Origin: Ypsolopha sequella
Taxonomy: Eukaryota > Arthropoda > Insecta > Lepidoptera > Ypsolophidae
Assembly (NCBI GenBank): GCA_934047225.1
Contig: CAKOHE010000034.1
Coordinates: 186,001 to 250,000 of the forward strand
Reading direction: 5' to 3'
DNA length: 64,000 nucleotides
The notes under the pieces were generated by a model. That model saw only the letters and a list, made by a program, of their open reading frames with translations. It ran no database searches and was not told the DNA's origin. Position 1 is the first letter of the stretch. Every line of letters begins with the position of its first letter. This document shows positions 21,081 to 31,995 of the stretch, piece by piece. The translations under genes were made by a program, and so were the position numbers.

Positions 21081-21683
21081 CCTTTCGTGAATTTATTTAT
21101 TTTATTTATTTATTCATGGATTTATTTACTATTTTATTTGGTTTCGAATTCAACACAGGAACAACATTTTGTTAATCTGAAACATTCAGGAATAGTGCAA
21201 CAAAATCTAAAGGATTATTGAATTTTCGAGTTCCTGTTTTCTCCGACTCCGCATTATTGGACAGCCTTGTGAAAGAGAACTATTTCAACTTTACTTTTTC
21301 CACTCTGCTCCAGAAGGCGAGCTCTGCTTGATTCAATTTGTTGATTCTACGACTTCTCTTTCTTGGCGACTAGCACTATGAGCTTGGCGGGAAAATCGTA
21401 AAACTATGAATTAAATGACTAAAAGTCCGCGTTGTCTCGCATTATATAATAAAACTCAATAAATATAATAATTTTAAGCAATTATTCATCTCCTTTGAAA
21501 ATTCCTGACAAATCCCATTTTTTCCTGATTTCCTGAAAATCCCTGTCATCTGGTAACCCTACCTATCTCTAGCAGTGGTCGAACCAGGCTACATTCAAGA
21601 ACGTAGGCTTGACCGAATAATATCAAATTACGATTGGATTAACGGACCGTATACACGTGGACAACGACCGGTGATAGATGCAA
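21081..21683. other. no feature recognised
   Basis: Contains a short ATTT-rich stretch near 21095. The 30 codons before copy C (21575-21683) are open but unrecognised. Confidence 0.35.
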
Positions 21684-22158
21684 TTAAGGCCCTTACCATT
21701 GCCAAATGGGTACTTTCTAAAGCCTACTCCTCGTTTATGGCCAAACCAAAAATAATGAAAAAATCTATTATGAATAATCAACTCTTAGACAACATATGCA
21801 ACAGTTTTCTTTTTCATACCACCAAAACTTCTACATGAATTTTTTTTTTTACTGAATGGTGTTTTTTGACCTCAAATTCCCTACTGCTCCTGAGTGGCTT
21901 GGTCGATTGAATTCATCTATGCTTTGATAAATAGATAAACTTGATAGCTATAAACATAACATAAGATTATTCAATCGAGTAATCACGTCAAAGTGAAAAG
22001 TATAATTTTCTCCTATTTCGCCCTCTCAAGGACGCAGCGAGCGTCGTAACAGCCACTTTGCATTGCGCGCTGATATGAACGTTATTTCAATGTCGTTTCC
22101 GTTGATATTCGTAGTGAAAAATATCGAGCTGCTAATTTGGCGAAGGTAATCGCCTTAA
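21684..22158 (+). repeat. TTAA-flanked MITE, copy C
   Basis: TTAA at 21684-21687 and 22155-22158; terminal repeats as in copy A with only a few changes. Closest to copy B. Confidence 0.8.
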
Positions 22159-22360
22159 TGACTGCAATGTGAACACCTCTTTATCAACTGTCAGGTATTT
22201 GAAGAATGATCAGAGCAAAGTCCATCGTTCTTTCCCCAGAATGTAAACAAGAGATTATTGTGATATACATACACTTGTCATGGCTTGTAGTCTTGTAGCA
22301 CCACCGGCCGGCTACATGCTGCTACATACGGTTTTATTTAGCAATCTGATCAATTAATAA

Positions 22361-22980
22361 AAAACCGGCAAAGTGCGTGTCGGGCCACGCGCAGTATAGG
22401 GTTCCGTAGTTGCCCTGCACAATATGCGGACTTCTTCTCCAAGTACATTTTATAAGTTTGTCAACTAAACTTTTAGTACGCTCAGAAGTTGCTCTTCCCA
22501 AGAACGGCCCATACATTTTGTAACTGCTGATGTGAATCGCCCCGTGTTTAGAGGGGACTAAAAGTTTGGCGCGATCTGTACTCGTTAACTTGTAAAGTCT
22601 ACTTAGCTGTGATAGTTTTTTTCACGTCTCCAAATACAACCGTTTCGCTGGCAGGGAGGGGGGACACTTGACTCTAAATAAAATTAACACTTTTAAGCTT
22701 AATATTTCGCAAACAGAACCCTAGATCGAAAAATGGTCTTCTCATACCCCAATATTTTTAAATTACCTATCTAACAACTTTACGTGTAGGGGAGGAACCC
22801 TAAAAACAATATTTTTTAAAATTTTGCTTTACCATTTTATCGGCGTGATAAATATGTATACCCATGCCAAATTACAGCTTTCTAGTCCCTTAGCTAAGCC
22901 GCGGACAGACAGACAGACAGACAGACGGACATGGCGAAACTATAAGTGTTCCTTGTTGTTGACTACGGAACCCTAAAAAC
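22361..22980 (+). repeat. 'GGGTTCCGTA' lepidopteran repeat, long copy
   Basis: Begins AAAACCGGCAAAGTGCGTGT then CGGGCCACGC and AGGGTTCCGTAG, contains a GACAGACAGACAGACAGACG run at about 22907, and ends ACTACGGAACCCTAAAAAC. Related pieces occur at 6000-6110, 25310-25350, 33835-34030, 37436-37500 and 38500-38985. I know it as widespread in moths and butterflies but not its class. Confidence 0.65.
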
Positions 22981-23419
22981 GTTGTCGCAGTTACAACTAG
23001 GATTTAATTTGATTGATGATCTGAACATTATAAACTGGGAACCATATAACACCGAAGCTTTGGTTAGCGTCTTTACATTTATTTTATTTAGTGTCATCGA
23101 AGACAACGTATATTCTTGAAATAAAAATACAAAATTCTTGCATGATCATGAGACAATCTATATTTTTGAATCAAAATATAAGTTTATTCTTCAAATAAAA
23201 CTTCATACTTCTTGTTTCAAAACGAATGTCTCAGATGAAGACAGTAAAATTGAGACAATATTTTACTTGGTCCAAGTAAATATAGTTTTCGTTATATGGA
23301 ATGCATATTTTGTCTTGACCAATAAGATATTGTCTTGAAGTTTGTTAAATAATTATTATAAAATATGTAAGTATTTCTAGTTTTACCCAAAATTTGATTA
23401 CAAGCGGCCTTACAATGTA
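22981..23419. other. no feature recognised
   Basis: AT-rich; GAGACAATCTATATTTTTGA and similar phrases repeat loosely, without a clear element structure. Confidence 0.35.
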
Positions 23420-23760
23420 AAAACACACACCTTCACACTCTCATGCATTACACACCACACTCACAAACATACACATACTCATCCTCCCTAGTAGCTTTTT
23501 TAATACTGATCCCAAGACTTCGGTCGTAGGGCTAGGGAATCTCAGTCACACCTATACACACCATCCCTCACTTATTCACATACATTAGTACCTAATCATA
23601 TATTGTATTAATTAAGCTAATCATAAGTTTGCTGTCCACTATGGAAGAGCGGAGTCTCCTACTACAGGTATTATTTTACTTAAACGGAGGCTCCAACAAC
23701 CTGTAAATACCTATGATTGTGTAAAGAAATAAATAATTTTGTATTTGTATTTGTATTTGA
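23420..23760 (+). mobile_element. LINE 3'-end, second copy
   Basis: CACACACC-rich start, then GAGCGGAGTCTCCTACTACA with AAACGGAGGCTCCAAC, and an end of AAATAAATAATTTTG plus TATTTG repeats. Same family as the insertion at 20033-20395. No ORF. Confidence 0.55.
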
Positions 23761-23789
23761 ATCAAGAAATCTTTTTTTTTCCGTTCGTG

Positions 23790-23982
23790 CTCACGCCTAT
23801 TTCAAAGAGGGGTAGGCAGAGACTACAGATTTCTATCTGCTACGATCCTGACACACTTCTTTCACCTCTTCCACATCCATCAATCTATTCATAAAAGCTC
23901 TTCTATTCAGGGTACTTTTGACATGGCCCTTCTTCAGTGTGTCGCCAATTTGATCAGCATACATCCCTCTAGGGCGGCCTGC
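23790..23982 (-). pseudogene. RTE-type ORF C-terminus, distal piece
   Basis: The minus strand encodes GRPRGMYADQIGDTLKKGHV, KSTLNRRAFMNRLMDVEEVK and EVCQDRSR then a stop, followed by SVVSAYPSLK. This is the conserved tail of an RTE-like ORF abundant in Lepidoptera ('GRPRR..LDQI..VL.KG.VKSTRNRRACM..CM.V.EAK.VC.DRS.WRS.VSAYP'). The preceding part lies at 24448-24562 after a 464-bp MITE dimer. The stop replacing Trp in 'RSRW' shows decay. Confidence 0.75.
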
Positions 23983-24446
23983 GGGCTTATTGTGTATCTC
24001 TAGTTGCCTTCTGGACGAGGTGCCTATCATCAAAAACATAGATATACTATCGAATTCCGATGTCCTAAGGATATTTTCGCACTTGAAGTGACGTCACAGA
24101 TTGTTAATAGTTCAATACCCACTAAAGGCAATTTTGAAATTTCAGTTTTTATCTATGTTTTTGATGATAGGCACCTCGTGCAGTTGGCAACTAAAGATAC
24201 AGAATAGGGGGGCTGAGGGCCTATTATGTATCTCTAGTTGCCTTCTGGACGAGGTGCCTATCATCAAAAACATAGATATACTATCGAATTCCGATGTCCT
24301 AAGGATATTTTCGCACTTGAAGTGACGACACAGATTGTTAATAGTTCAATACCCACTAAAGGCAATTTTGAAATTTCAGTTTTTAGCTATGTTTTTGATG
24401 ATAGGCACCTCGTGCAGTTGGCAACTAAAGATACAGAATAGGGGGG
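23983..24446. repeat. tandem dimer of a hairpin MITE
   Basis: Two copies offset by 234 bp (23983-24211 and 24217-24446) differ at only a few positions. Each has ends GGGCCTATTATGTATCTCTA (left) and GATACAGAATAGGGGGG (right) and carries CATCAAAAACATAGATA and its mirror. The dimer is flanked by GC on both sides (23981-23982, 24446-24447). Single copies are at 28151 (reverse) and 30061. Confidence 0.75.
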
Positions 24447-24447
24447 C

Positions 24448-24562
24448 AGGTCGAACTGTAACTTCCAATTGCGCACCATAAATTTCTTTCGTCAGTCTAC
24501 TTTCATTCATGTCCAAACCACCGAGGCATTCCTTTTTCTTTACTAGTCACTCCATCGTCTTT
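24448..24562 (-). pseudogene. RTE-type ORF C-terminus, proximal piece
   Basis: Encodes KEKGMPRWFGH, then after a deletion of about 11 nt MNESRLTKEIYGAQLEVTVR. It joins in sequence and orientation to the piece at 23790-23982. The homologous relic at 55577-56009 retains the deleted VER segment (GHVERMNES). A second small MITE (24563-24695) cuts its upstream end. Confidence 0.7.
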
Positions 24563-24695
24563 CAGGGGGGCTATTCCCAGTCTGTCGAATTAGTCTTTTC
24601 GACCGTAAAAACCTGTTTTATCTGTCGAACTCCGTACATTTTTAGCTCGGGTTGTAGAAGTCTCGTTTCCACTGTTTCTCCGGAATAGCCCCCCA
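24563..24695. repeat. 133-bp MITE
   Basis: Terminal inverted repeats CAGGGGGGCTATTCC at the left and GGAATAGCCCCCCAGG at the right. Non-coding, inserted at the edge of the RTE relic. Confidence 0.6.
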
Positions 24696-24886
24696 GGTCG
24701 CAACGATCCCGACCCTCTTTTAGTTACTGCAATTGTACTGTACTAAAGTTTTAACTTATAATTTTTCGCTTTTAATTAGTTACTGTAGCTAGTTTTGCTG
24801 TTTCAGCAATCAACATTAAAAAAAGAAACAATAGTACATTATATAACTTTAAACTCTCGCATTTCGTACACATTATAATATATAGG

Positions 24887-24985
24887 TATAATCGGGTTTA
24901 CCGCGATAAATTTTTACCTTTTTTACGAAAAGGTGTCCCCTTTTCGTAAAAAAGGTAAAAATTTATCGCGGTAAACCCGATTATA
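24887..24985. repeat. perfect 47-bp inverted repeat
   Basis: Arms 24887-24933 and 24939-24985 are exact reverse complements (TATAATCGGGTTTACCGCGA at the outer end) around a 5-base spacer TGTCC. Confidence 0.85.
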
Positions 24986-25353
24986 TATATTATAATAGTA
25001 CATTATGATACAAGTGAGCTAAGGTGGTCCTTACACACAAGGCTCGATTGCAGCCCGAGATCGAAGGGCGGGAGCGTAATGGAGCCGCGTGTGTAATGAC
25101 CAATGCTGACGCGTTTCGTACGACGTTTTTCAACACACTTGCGAGGAAAAAAAAAAGTAAAACATCACAAAAATATAGTACAGTATAGAGATATATTTAT
25201 ATAGTATATAAATTGAGATTTTAAATTCAAAATTCGGTTTTGGTTCAACATTTTACACAACATATAAAAATTTCAGGTTTCTATCTCATTCCGTCTAAGA
25301 GCTAAATACCCGTGACATACGAACAGACGGACGGACAGCGGAGTGACATTAAT

Positions 25354-25390
25354 AGGGCTCCTGGTGATATATCGTCCGGTAAAAGGTCCT
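25354..25390 (+). repeat. motif repeated inverted at 26377-26413
   Basis: GGTGATATATCGTCCG with flanking GGGCTCC and AAAGGTCC recurs as its reverse complement about 1 kb downstream. It may bound a degenerate element that includes the SINE-like copy, or be two separate copies of one repeat. Confidence 0.4.
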
Positions 25391-25458
25391 TATTATTTAA
25401 ACCCTAAAGCGGCACCATTACTTTTAAAATAAATATTTACTTACCCTGTTATAAAATA

Positions 25459-25821
25459 TCCATCCACCATCCATCAGCCTAGTTCGTCCACTGCTGGACA
25501 TAAGCCTTTCCAGGACTTTGCCACTCCTGGCGGTCATCCTAAAAGAATTGCCCATACTCACACACGCTGGACAGGCGGGTTGGTGAGCGCGGTGCCGGAA
25601 CCCTCGCACCAGTGACGCTGCTGCCCGTCACCAGTCTGTTCTATATAAGGCCCGGCTATTAGGGATGGATATACCGCCGTCCATCGGTCCCAGGGATTGT
25701 GGGCCTCCTGGTTTTTTGCCTGTGAGCTGTCCCCTTACTCTCACCCGAATTAATTCGAGGGGGTCTCCAAGTAAGATGGTGGTACCTCCGCAGCCGAGCC
25801 CGGCATCAGCTCTACCACCTG
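25459..25821 (-). repeat. interspersed repeat (SINE-like), uninterrupted copy
   Basis: Reverse-oriented homologue of 19879-20608. It shows GGATGGATATACCGCC at the point where the other copy holds the LINE insertion, and so serves as the empty-site reference. Confidence 0.75.
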
Positions 25822-27287
25822 AATATATTGGTAGACAAAACAAGAAAAATGTTAATGATATTAAAATAGTACAAACAAAAATATTCAAGAAAAACTGGCT
25901 ATATGTATATTTATAGAAACCTGAGGCTAAGGCAAATTCTCGGCTCATATTCGTTATGTACCATGGAAAATTTCAAGCATGGTATGTCATCAAAATTGAC
26001 ACTATTTGAAGTTATTTATCTGCTGTTCAAAGGACGTTTTAAGTTAAATAAATTAGTATAACAATTTTGGGATCTTTTTGTAGATTTAGTTCTATCAGAA
26101 ACGCGGTTGGATGAGTTTCACTCGATAGAAATAGTTATTTAAATTAAGTTACTACACTAAATTTATTACACTTTTTTGGTATTCTGAGAAATTGGGATAG
26201 CATAAAGACTTCAGAGATATTAATTTAGATGGGTTTTAACAATACCTAAATTACTGGTAATGGAAATTTTCGTAGCAATTTTAGTGAATTTTTTATATTC
26301 ATTTAAAACAGACTTTTCGTCCATTTCCCCCGATTCCGTCCCTCTCGCACTGCGGGTCTTTCCGCCTGGAGTAACCGGGACCTTTGCACGGACGATATAT
26401 CACCTGAAGCCCTTATTATGAGCTTTACGAAAATGCTCAATATCACCGAATCAATTCAGATTTTATGACACATTATTTTTGAGCCTTCCTAAATTTAAAT
26501 TTGAAGCACACGAATAAGTACGGCACGTGTGCAGTGTTCTTCAAATTGTTATATCTAATTCAGACTCGAGTGGTTAATGCTATTAACCCACGAAAGAATA
26601 ACCGCTTTTTAGGAGACACGTGCAGAATTTAAAAACGCGAAGCAAAACAAAACACTCTAATAAATGTATACAAGGTGACTTTTTGATCATCGTCAAACAA
26701 TATAAATAAGTAATAGTAGATTACACAACAAATAAAAAAATTAAGAATTCCCTTCGAGGCACGAAGTTGGATCCTACGAGCAGCGAAGGATTCTAGAATA
26801 GAATCCTGAGCGGAGCGAGGGATATAAGGCCCGCGATGGAACTTTTTTTCACAAGTTATGTACTCTATTTCTTACCATTGACTACGAGAAAATAAACAGT
26901 AGTATAGCAAAAATTTTAATCAAATCTTATTATGCTTACAAGTAATCGGTAAATAAGAGAATAAAACATTAATTGTAATTACATAATAATACATCACAAC
27001 ATTGCTTTATTCAGGCGGGATCATTAAAATTATCAAACTAGTGATTGTGTTTATATTTCTCTATTGGATGTGGACATTTGGGCATTGGGATGTGGGCATT
27101 TCAGAAATTTTAAAAAGAAAGAAACGAGAAATTACCAAAATAATAAAGATGAATAAATAAACTAAATCAAACTAGTAACAAATAATAAGTAGGTGCTCGA
27201 ATGAATATTTATCTGAAGACCCTAAAACAGTTTGAACACACGTGCAAGTTCGCAAAGGCTACCATTGTGTTGAGCTTTTTTTTCTCT
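25822..27287. other. unassigned, with a MITE fragment
   Basis: A fragment of the 'ACAAGGTGA' MITE end (GTATACAAGGTGACTTTTTG) lies at about 26667-26697. Bases 26745-26850 are GC-richer with GAGCGGAGCGAGGGA. No gene seen. Confidence 0.4.
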
Positions 27288-27752
27288 TTAAGGCGATTAC
27301 CGTCGCCAAATTAGCAGCTCGATGTTTGTCTGTATGAATATCTACGGAAACGACATTGAAATAACGTTCAAATCAGTGCACAATGCGTGGTGGCTGTTAC
27401 GACGCTCGCTGCGTCCTTGAAAGGGCAAAATAGGAGAAAATAATACTTTTCACATGAGCGTCATTGTTCGATTGAATAATTCTATGTTATATTTATAGCT
27501 ATCAAGTTTATCTATTTATCAAAGCATTAATGAATTAAATCACCTAAGCCGCTTAGGAGCAGTAGGAAATTCAAGCCAAAAAACACCATTCAGTTGAAAC
27601 AATTTTTCATATAGAAGTTTTGGTGGTACGAAAAAGAAAAATGTTGCATATGTTGTCCTAGAGTTGATAATCCATAATACATTTTTTCAATATTTTTGGT
27701 TTGGCCATAAAAGAGGAGTAGGCTTTAGAAAGTACCCATTTGGCGGTATTAA
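27288..27752 (-). repeat. TTAA-flanked MITE, copy D
   Basis: TTAA at 27288-27291 and 27749-27752, inverted relative to copies A-C. Ends GGCGATTACCGTCGCCAAAT and CCAAATGGGTAC reversed (GTACCCATTTGGCGG). Confidence 0.8.
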
Positions 27753-28148
27753 GGGCCGGTTCGCATATTGTATTACACAAAAATTCTTGCTAACAGTAAC
27801 AACGAGGGAAACAAAGAAAGAAACGAGATATATCTTTTACTACACTATCGGTTTTTTGCACTATCTCTCCAAGTGATCAAAGCAGAACTATTGTCAATCG
27901 AGAGACTTTATTCATATACATCGTACGACATGAATCAACGAGAGGGTGTTAGAGATATTTCCAAGAATGGATTATTATATGCAGATCAATGTCCACGTTT
28001 GTATACTCACGTTTCACCGACAATTGTTACGTCCCAGCGTAGTGGGCCCTATCGCCGTATACTTCGGGCACAATTATGGACCCTATTACGGCGTGCGGTG
28101 TGCGCGTCAGTCAGTAGTGAAAGGAACTTCGTTCCAATCGGGTGCCCA
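27753..28148. other. unassigned sequence with an open frame
   Basis: A plus-strand frame of about 130 codons overlaps 27768-28175 but matches nothing I know and runs into the next MITE. It is probably chance or an unrecognised element. Confidence 0.3.
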
Positions 28149-28150
28149 GC

Positions 28151-28383
28151 CCCCCTATTATGTATCTTTAGTTGACAACTGTACCTACTAGGTGCCTATC
28201 ACCAAAAACATAGATAAAAACTGAAATTTCAAAATTGCCTTTAGTGGGTATTGAACTATTAACAATCTGTGTCGTCACTTGAAGTGCGAACATATCCTTA
28301 GGAAATCGGAATTCGATAGTATATATATGTTTTTGATGATAAGCACCCAGTACAGAAGGCAACTAAAGATACATAATAGGCCC
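28151..28383 (-). repeat. hairpin MITE, single copy (same family as 23983)
   Basis: Ends CCCCCTATTATGTATCTTTA and AAGATACATAATAGGCCC; flanked by GC on both sides. Reverse orientation relative to the dimer. Confidence 0.7.
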
Positions 28384-28538
28384 GCTGGACACCTCTCGTA
28401 TTTTTAATAGACTAACTGTTAGCTCAGGGAATTTAAATTTTTACCTTTTAGAGAACTGTGTTACACCAAATGCCAAAACGAAATGTCATCTGTGAACAGG
28501 GGTGCAAACCAGTCTCTCTGCGTAAACTGATATAATGA

Positions 28539-28908
28539 GTGTAATGATGACCTGCTCAGAAAATGAAACCACATGTAGGGAATACCTTTACAAAGCCATA
28601 AAAAAAACAATTTCGAGAAAATATTTCTGTTTATAGAAATTTATTTTCTCGAACAAAATAAATCGTGTTCCAAGTGTGCACCTTCCCTTCCAGTATTACT
28701 ACATGTCAGTAACCTGCACGAAGCGGCAACATCGCATTTTTTAAGCCTGTTAAAAAACGTGGTTAGTACGTTGCACTTGTGAGCGAAACTAAATTAATTA
28801 TTAATTTGTAGATGTATTAATAGGAATGTCGAAATGAAATTTAGTACAAAGAACCCTCATAACATCCCCTATACGTGGTTTCATTTTCTGAGCAGGTCAT
28901 CATTACAC
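28539..28908. repeat. 370-bp MITE with 45-bp terminal repeats
   Basis: Outer ends GTGTAATGATGACCTGCTCA and the reverse complement, continuing through GAAAATGAAACCAC. An inner hairpin (TTCGAGAAAATA...TTTTCTCGAA) lies at 28611-28655. Confidence 0.7.
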
Positions 28909-29483
28909 GGTGTATAACCACTGGTTACTGATACAACAATAAATATGTTGGGCGCACACTGGACAGATGGACCGAGACCCAACAAACTGAAAAATCCTTA
29001 CACTTCAACTGGTGGTAGGCTTCGACCGTGGCTTGTCACTCTCATGACGAAACCATGTGACCCGTGTTCCAGTATGACGTCATGAGAAGATGTTCCGATA
29101 CGTAGTATTTTATTCTGTGGTTCCGGTAGAGTGGTAACAGGCAGTTGCAAAAAATCGTTCCTCGTCCGTAGACTTTGCAGGACAGACCGATTAAGACCTT
29201 GTCAGACTCTCGCTCTAAAAAATGCAATTTTTGGGCAACTTGTTAACACAATAAAACCCTGTACCTTAAAAACATACAGTAGCTGGATAAGTTTACTAAC
29301 TAAAGACTAACCGGAGCAGAATTAAAGAAATTAGTTTGGTTTTAGGCGTAAAAAAATTGCAGGTACACCTTTAAATTATATTTTTCGTACGCGAGAACTA
29401 AACATATAGATCGACTACATCAACTACCTTTTTTATTTTTAAGTTAAGTACCTTTAATATGGCATACTTTTTTTATAGGAAAC

Positions 29484-29673
29484 GGTCAGAATCGGCCTTA
29501 ACCGCGTACATGAAATAAATTTATACTATAATTTTTGTTAGATTTTTTCGTAGCTAGTTTCACTTTTATAATAACACGGACACATATATTAAAATAAATA
29601 AGTACTTAATGTTGCAGCCGGTCATGAGAGCGAACACCGAACGAAACGAAAGAGCGCGCCATCTACCAAGTAG
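29484..29673. repeat. interspersed repeat shared with 43683-43806
   Basis: Contains GGTCAGAAT, AAATAAATTTATACTATAAT, CGTAGCTAGTTTCACTTT and GCGCGCCATCTACCAAGTAG; the same boxes appear in reverse order and orientation at 43683-43806, where one internal segment is missing. Confidence 0.65.
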
Positions 29674-29689
29674 TCCACAAACTACGCTT

Positions 29690-30058
29690 CCAGCGTGCGT
29701 GATAAGAGTCATGCGTGACGCAATCGGCAGTCCCAGCTTTTTATTTTACGATTCATGCTTTTCTTCTGGATTTTGATAGAGATTACATTACAACTGACAT
29801 TCGAGCATACTCTTTTAAATATATCAGAATTATCGTGAAACATTGTTACAACTATGAACGTTTCAAACGCGCTTAAGTTTATTTTCGCAATGCCATATGA
29901 AAATAACCTCAAAATAAAAACGATTTATCATGAAAAGTTATTAAAAGATGGTGTCCGTTATAAATGGATAGTCTATAAGTGTTATTTTGAATTTGTTCTT
30001 TATCATTGACCACAATATATTTGTGTACACTCTTAAGGCATTTTGCTTATGGAGAACA
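29690..30058. other. no feature recognised
   Basis: AT-rich sequence; a 67-codon minus-strand frame at 29709-29912 has no recognisable motif. Confidence 0.35.
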
Positions 30059-30060
30059 GC

Positions 30061-30289
30061 GGGCCTATTATGTACCTCTAGTTGCCTTCTGTACGGGGTG
30101 CCTATCATCAAAAACATAGATATACCATCGAATTCCGATTTCCCAAGGATATGTTCGCACCTGAAGTGACGACACAGTTCGTTAATAGTTCAATACCCAC
30201 TAAAGGCAATTTTGAAATTTCAGTTTTTATCTATGTTTTTGATGATAGGCACTTAGTACAGTTGGCAACTAAAGATACAGAATAGGGGG
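30061..30289 (+). repeat. hairpin MITE, single copy (same family as 23983)
   Basis: Ends GGGCCTATTATGTACCTCTA and AGATACAGAATAGGGGG, flanked by GC at 30059-30060 and 30290-30291. It retains both CATCAAAAACATAGATA arms. Confidence 0.75.
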
Positions 30290-30294
30290 GCTGG

Positions 30295-30629
30295 CCGTCT
30301 CCTAAAGTAATAAAGAGGAAACTTATAAAATAAATACTTTTTGCAAATTGTGCAATATGAAGCAACATAGTTAGAGCGAGAGCGAGAATCAGGGGTTGAC
30401 AATTAAAAGAATAGAGGTGCTTTTTTTTGTGTATTTCGTGAAATACACAGAAAATTTTAATAAATTTCTGGTATATGCATTTTGACTATATAATCTAGGG
30501 TTTTGAAATTGGAAAACATGTTTGGATAAATTTTCCTCGAAAGAAATAATTGTTGAAATGAGGTCTTCAAACACACTTTTTCTTAGTTGACGGTGAATGT
30601 TGTTGCTTCTTGGTGGAACGACATCTTGC
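30295..30629. other. unassigned, minus-strand open frame
   Basis: A 91-codon minus-strand frame (30389-30664) starts inside the palindrome to the right. The sequence (NIHRQLRKSVFEDLISTIIS in its middle) is more gene-like than chance but I cannot assign it. Confidence 0.3.
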
Positions 30630-30871
30630 AATATTAAATAAAACTTCTTGGTACTCGGTTCCACAAATATAATAATGTTTAATTACCTTTTAAGTTGCTA
30701 CCGGTTTCGTCGTTTTACGACATCATCAGGCACTGTATTTGAGGTTTTTAAAAAATGTATTCAAAAATGTATTATGATGTCGTAAAACGACGAAACCGGT
30801 AGCAACTTAAAAGGTAATTAAACATTATTATATTTGTGGAACCGAGTACCAAGAAGTTTTATTTAATATTC
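30630..30871. repeat. 97-bp perfect inverted repeat with hammerhead-like motif
   Basis: Arms 30630-30726 and 30774-30870 are identical as reverse complements over the 97 bases I compared, separated by about 47 bp. Each arm contains GTCGTAAAACGAC followed by GAAACCGGTAGC; the left arm with its spacer reads CTGATGATGTCG on the minus strand, a hammerhead-like core with one extra base. The exact match implies a recent origin or gene conversion between arms. Confidence 0.85.
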
Positions 30872-31995
30872 AAATTCAAAATTCAAAAAGTTTATTTTGC
30901 AAAGTAGGTATATATAATACAAGTTTCACAAGTCAAATTTTAATCTTATAAAAATATATGTAATAAAATAATAAATGTACATGAACTACTTAGATTAAAT
31001 GTTTATTTAATTTATGTAGCAATATAATATACGATTAAAATTATAGGTACAATATTATTATACAAGGTGAAATCCAATCAACCGCCCGAACCCATACCGG
31101 AGACCCGGCCAGGGACCAGGAAGAAGGTTCAATGATCACCAACCGAGCCCCCAGCACGAATCCAGGCGGCCGACCAAATCCCATCCTATATACTACATAG
31201 TAATAGGTTACATATATAAATACATGCCTACCTCCGCCCCCGATTAGTCTTGCTAAGAAGAACGGGCAAGAAACTTGGCAAGATCATGTCTTTTTTTTTA
31301 ACATAAAATTATACTATACATTAAATTACTTATATCTACTTTAACCAAGGGATAAGAAAATACAAGACAGCAGGAATTCAGGTTAATGAAAAAAGAAAAA
31401 ATTATATATCTTTGCCTACCTGTCTCATATAGTCTATTTCCTTTTACAGTCTGTAATTAATTAATGTTAACTCTTAAGAGGAATCAAAAGTTATCACTAT
31501 AACACCATGCTTCACCATCATCCAAATATTCATTTATTTTATAATATGCCTTTTTCAGTAGGCCCTGCTTAATATACAGTTTAAACTTATTCTCTGACAA
31601 AGTAAGGACCTCTTTTGGAAGTTGATTGTAAAATCTTATACCATGTCCTACGAAAGAGGTACTCACTTTGGCGAGTCTGATTTTTGGAAAAGCCAGTTTA
31701 TACTTATTTCTGGTTTCCTTACAATATTGCTCACCAAGCCTTGGGAGAGACTCAACATTTTTTCTGACATATCTAAGGACTTGGTAAATATATTCACAAG
31801 CAACAGTTAATATATTAATTTCTTTGAACTTTTCTCTTAATTAATCCCGGTGCTTCATATTATAAATAGCCCGAATTGCTCTCTTCTGCAAAACAAAGAC
31901 TGCGTCTGTTTCCGCGGCTCTACCCCATAACAGCATTCCGTATGACATAATGCTGTGAAAGTAACTAAAATAGACTATAAGCATTTTCCCGCCCG
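30872..31995 (-). pseudogene. Jockey-type LINE, C-terminal relic and 3' UTR
   Basis: The minus strand from about 31995 encodes FHSIMSYGMLLWGRAAETDA, VFVLQKRAIRAIYN, then a stop, LREKFKEINILTVACEYIYQ and finally GHGIRFYNQLPKEVLTLSEN and KAYYKINEYLDDGEAW. This is the thumb/C-terminal region downstream of the polymerase active site in Jockey-type ORF2 proteins. One in-frame stop (after KHRD) and 5' truncation show it is dead. The 3' UTR (about 30872-31480) holds a small MITE at 31061-31186 and ends with TTTTGAATTTTGAATTTGAA. Confidence 0.8.
31061..31186. repeat. 'ACAAGGTGA' MITE, GC-rich variant
   Basis: Left TACAAGGTGAAATCCAATCA then ACCGCCCGAACCC; right arm GATCACCAACCGAGCC to GGCGGCCGACCAAATCCC. 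It is inside the LINE 3' UTR and so younger than that copy. Confidence 0.55.

Noticed and set aside
25354..26413. 1-kb transposon bounded by the GGTGATATATCGTCCG inverted motif
   Set aside because: No target duplication and the motif seems to be an independent dispersed repeat, so an element call is not supported.
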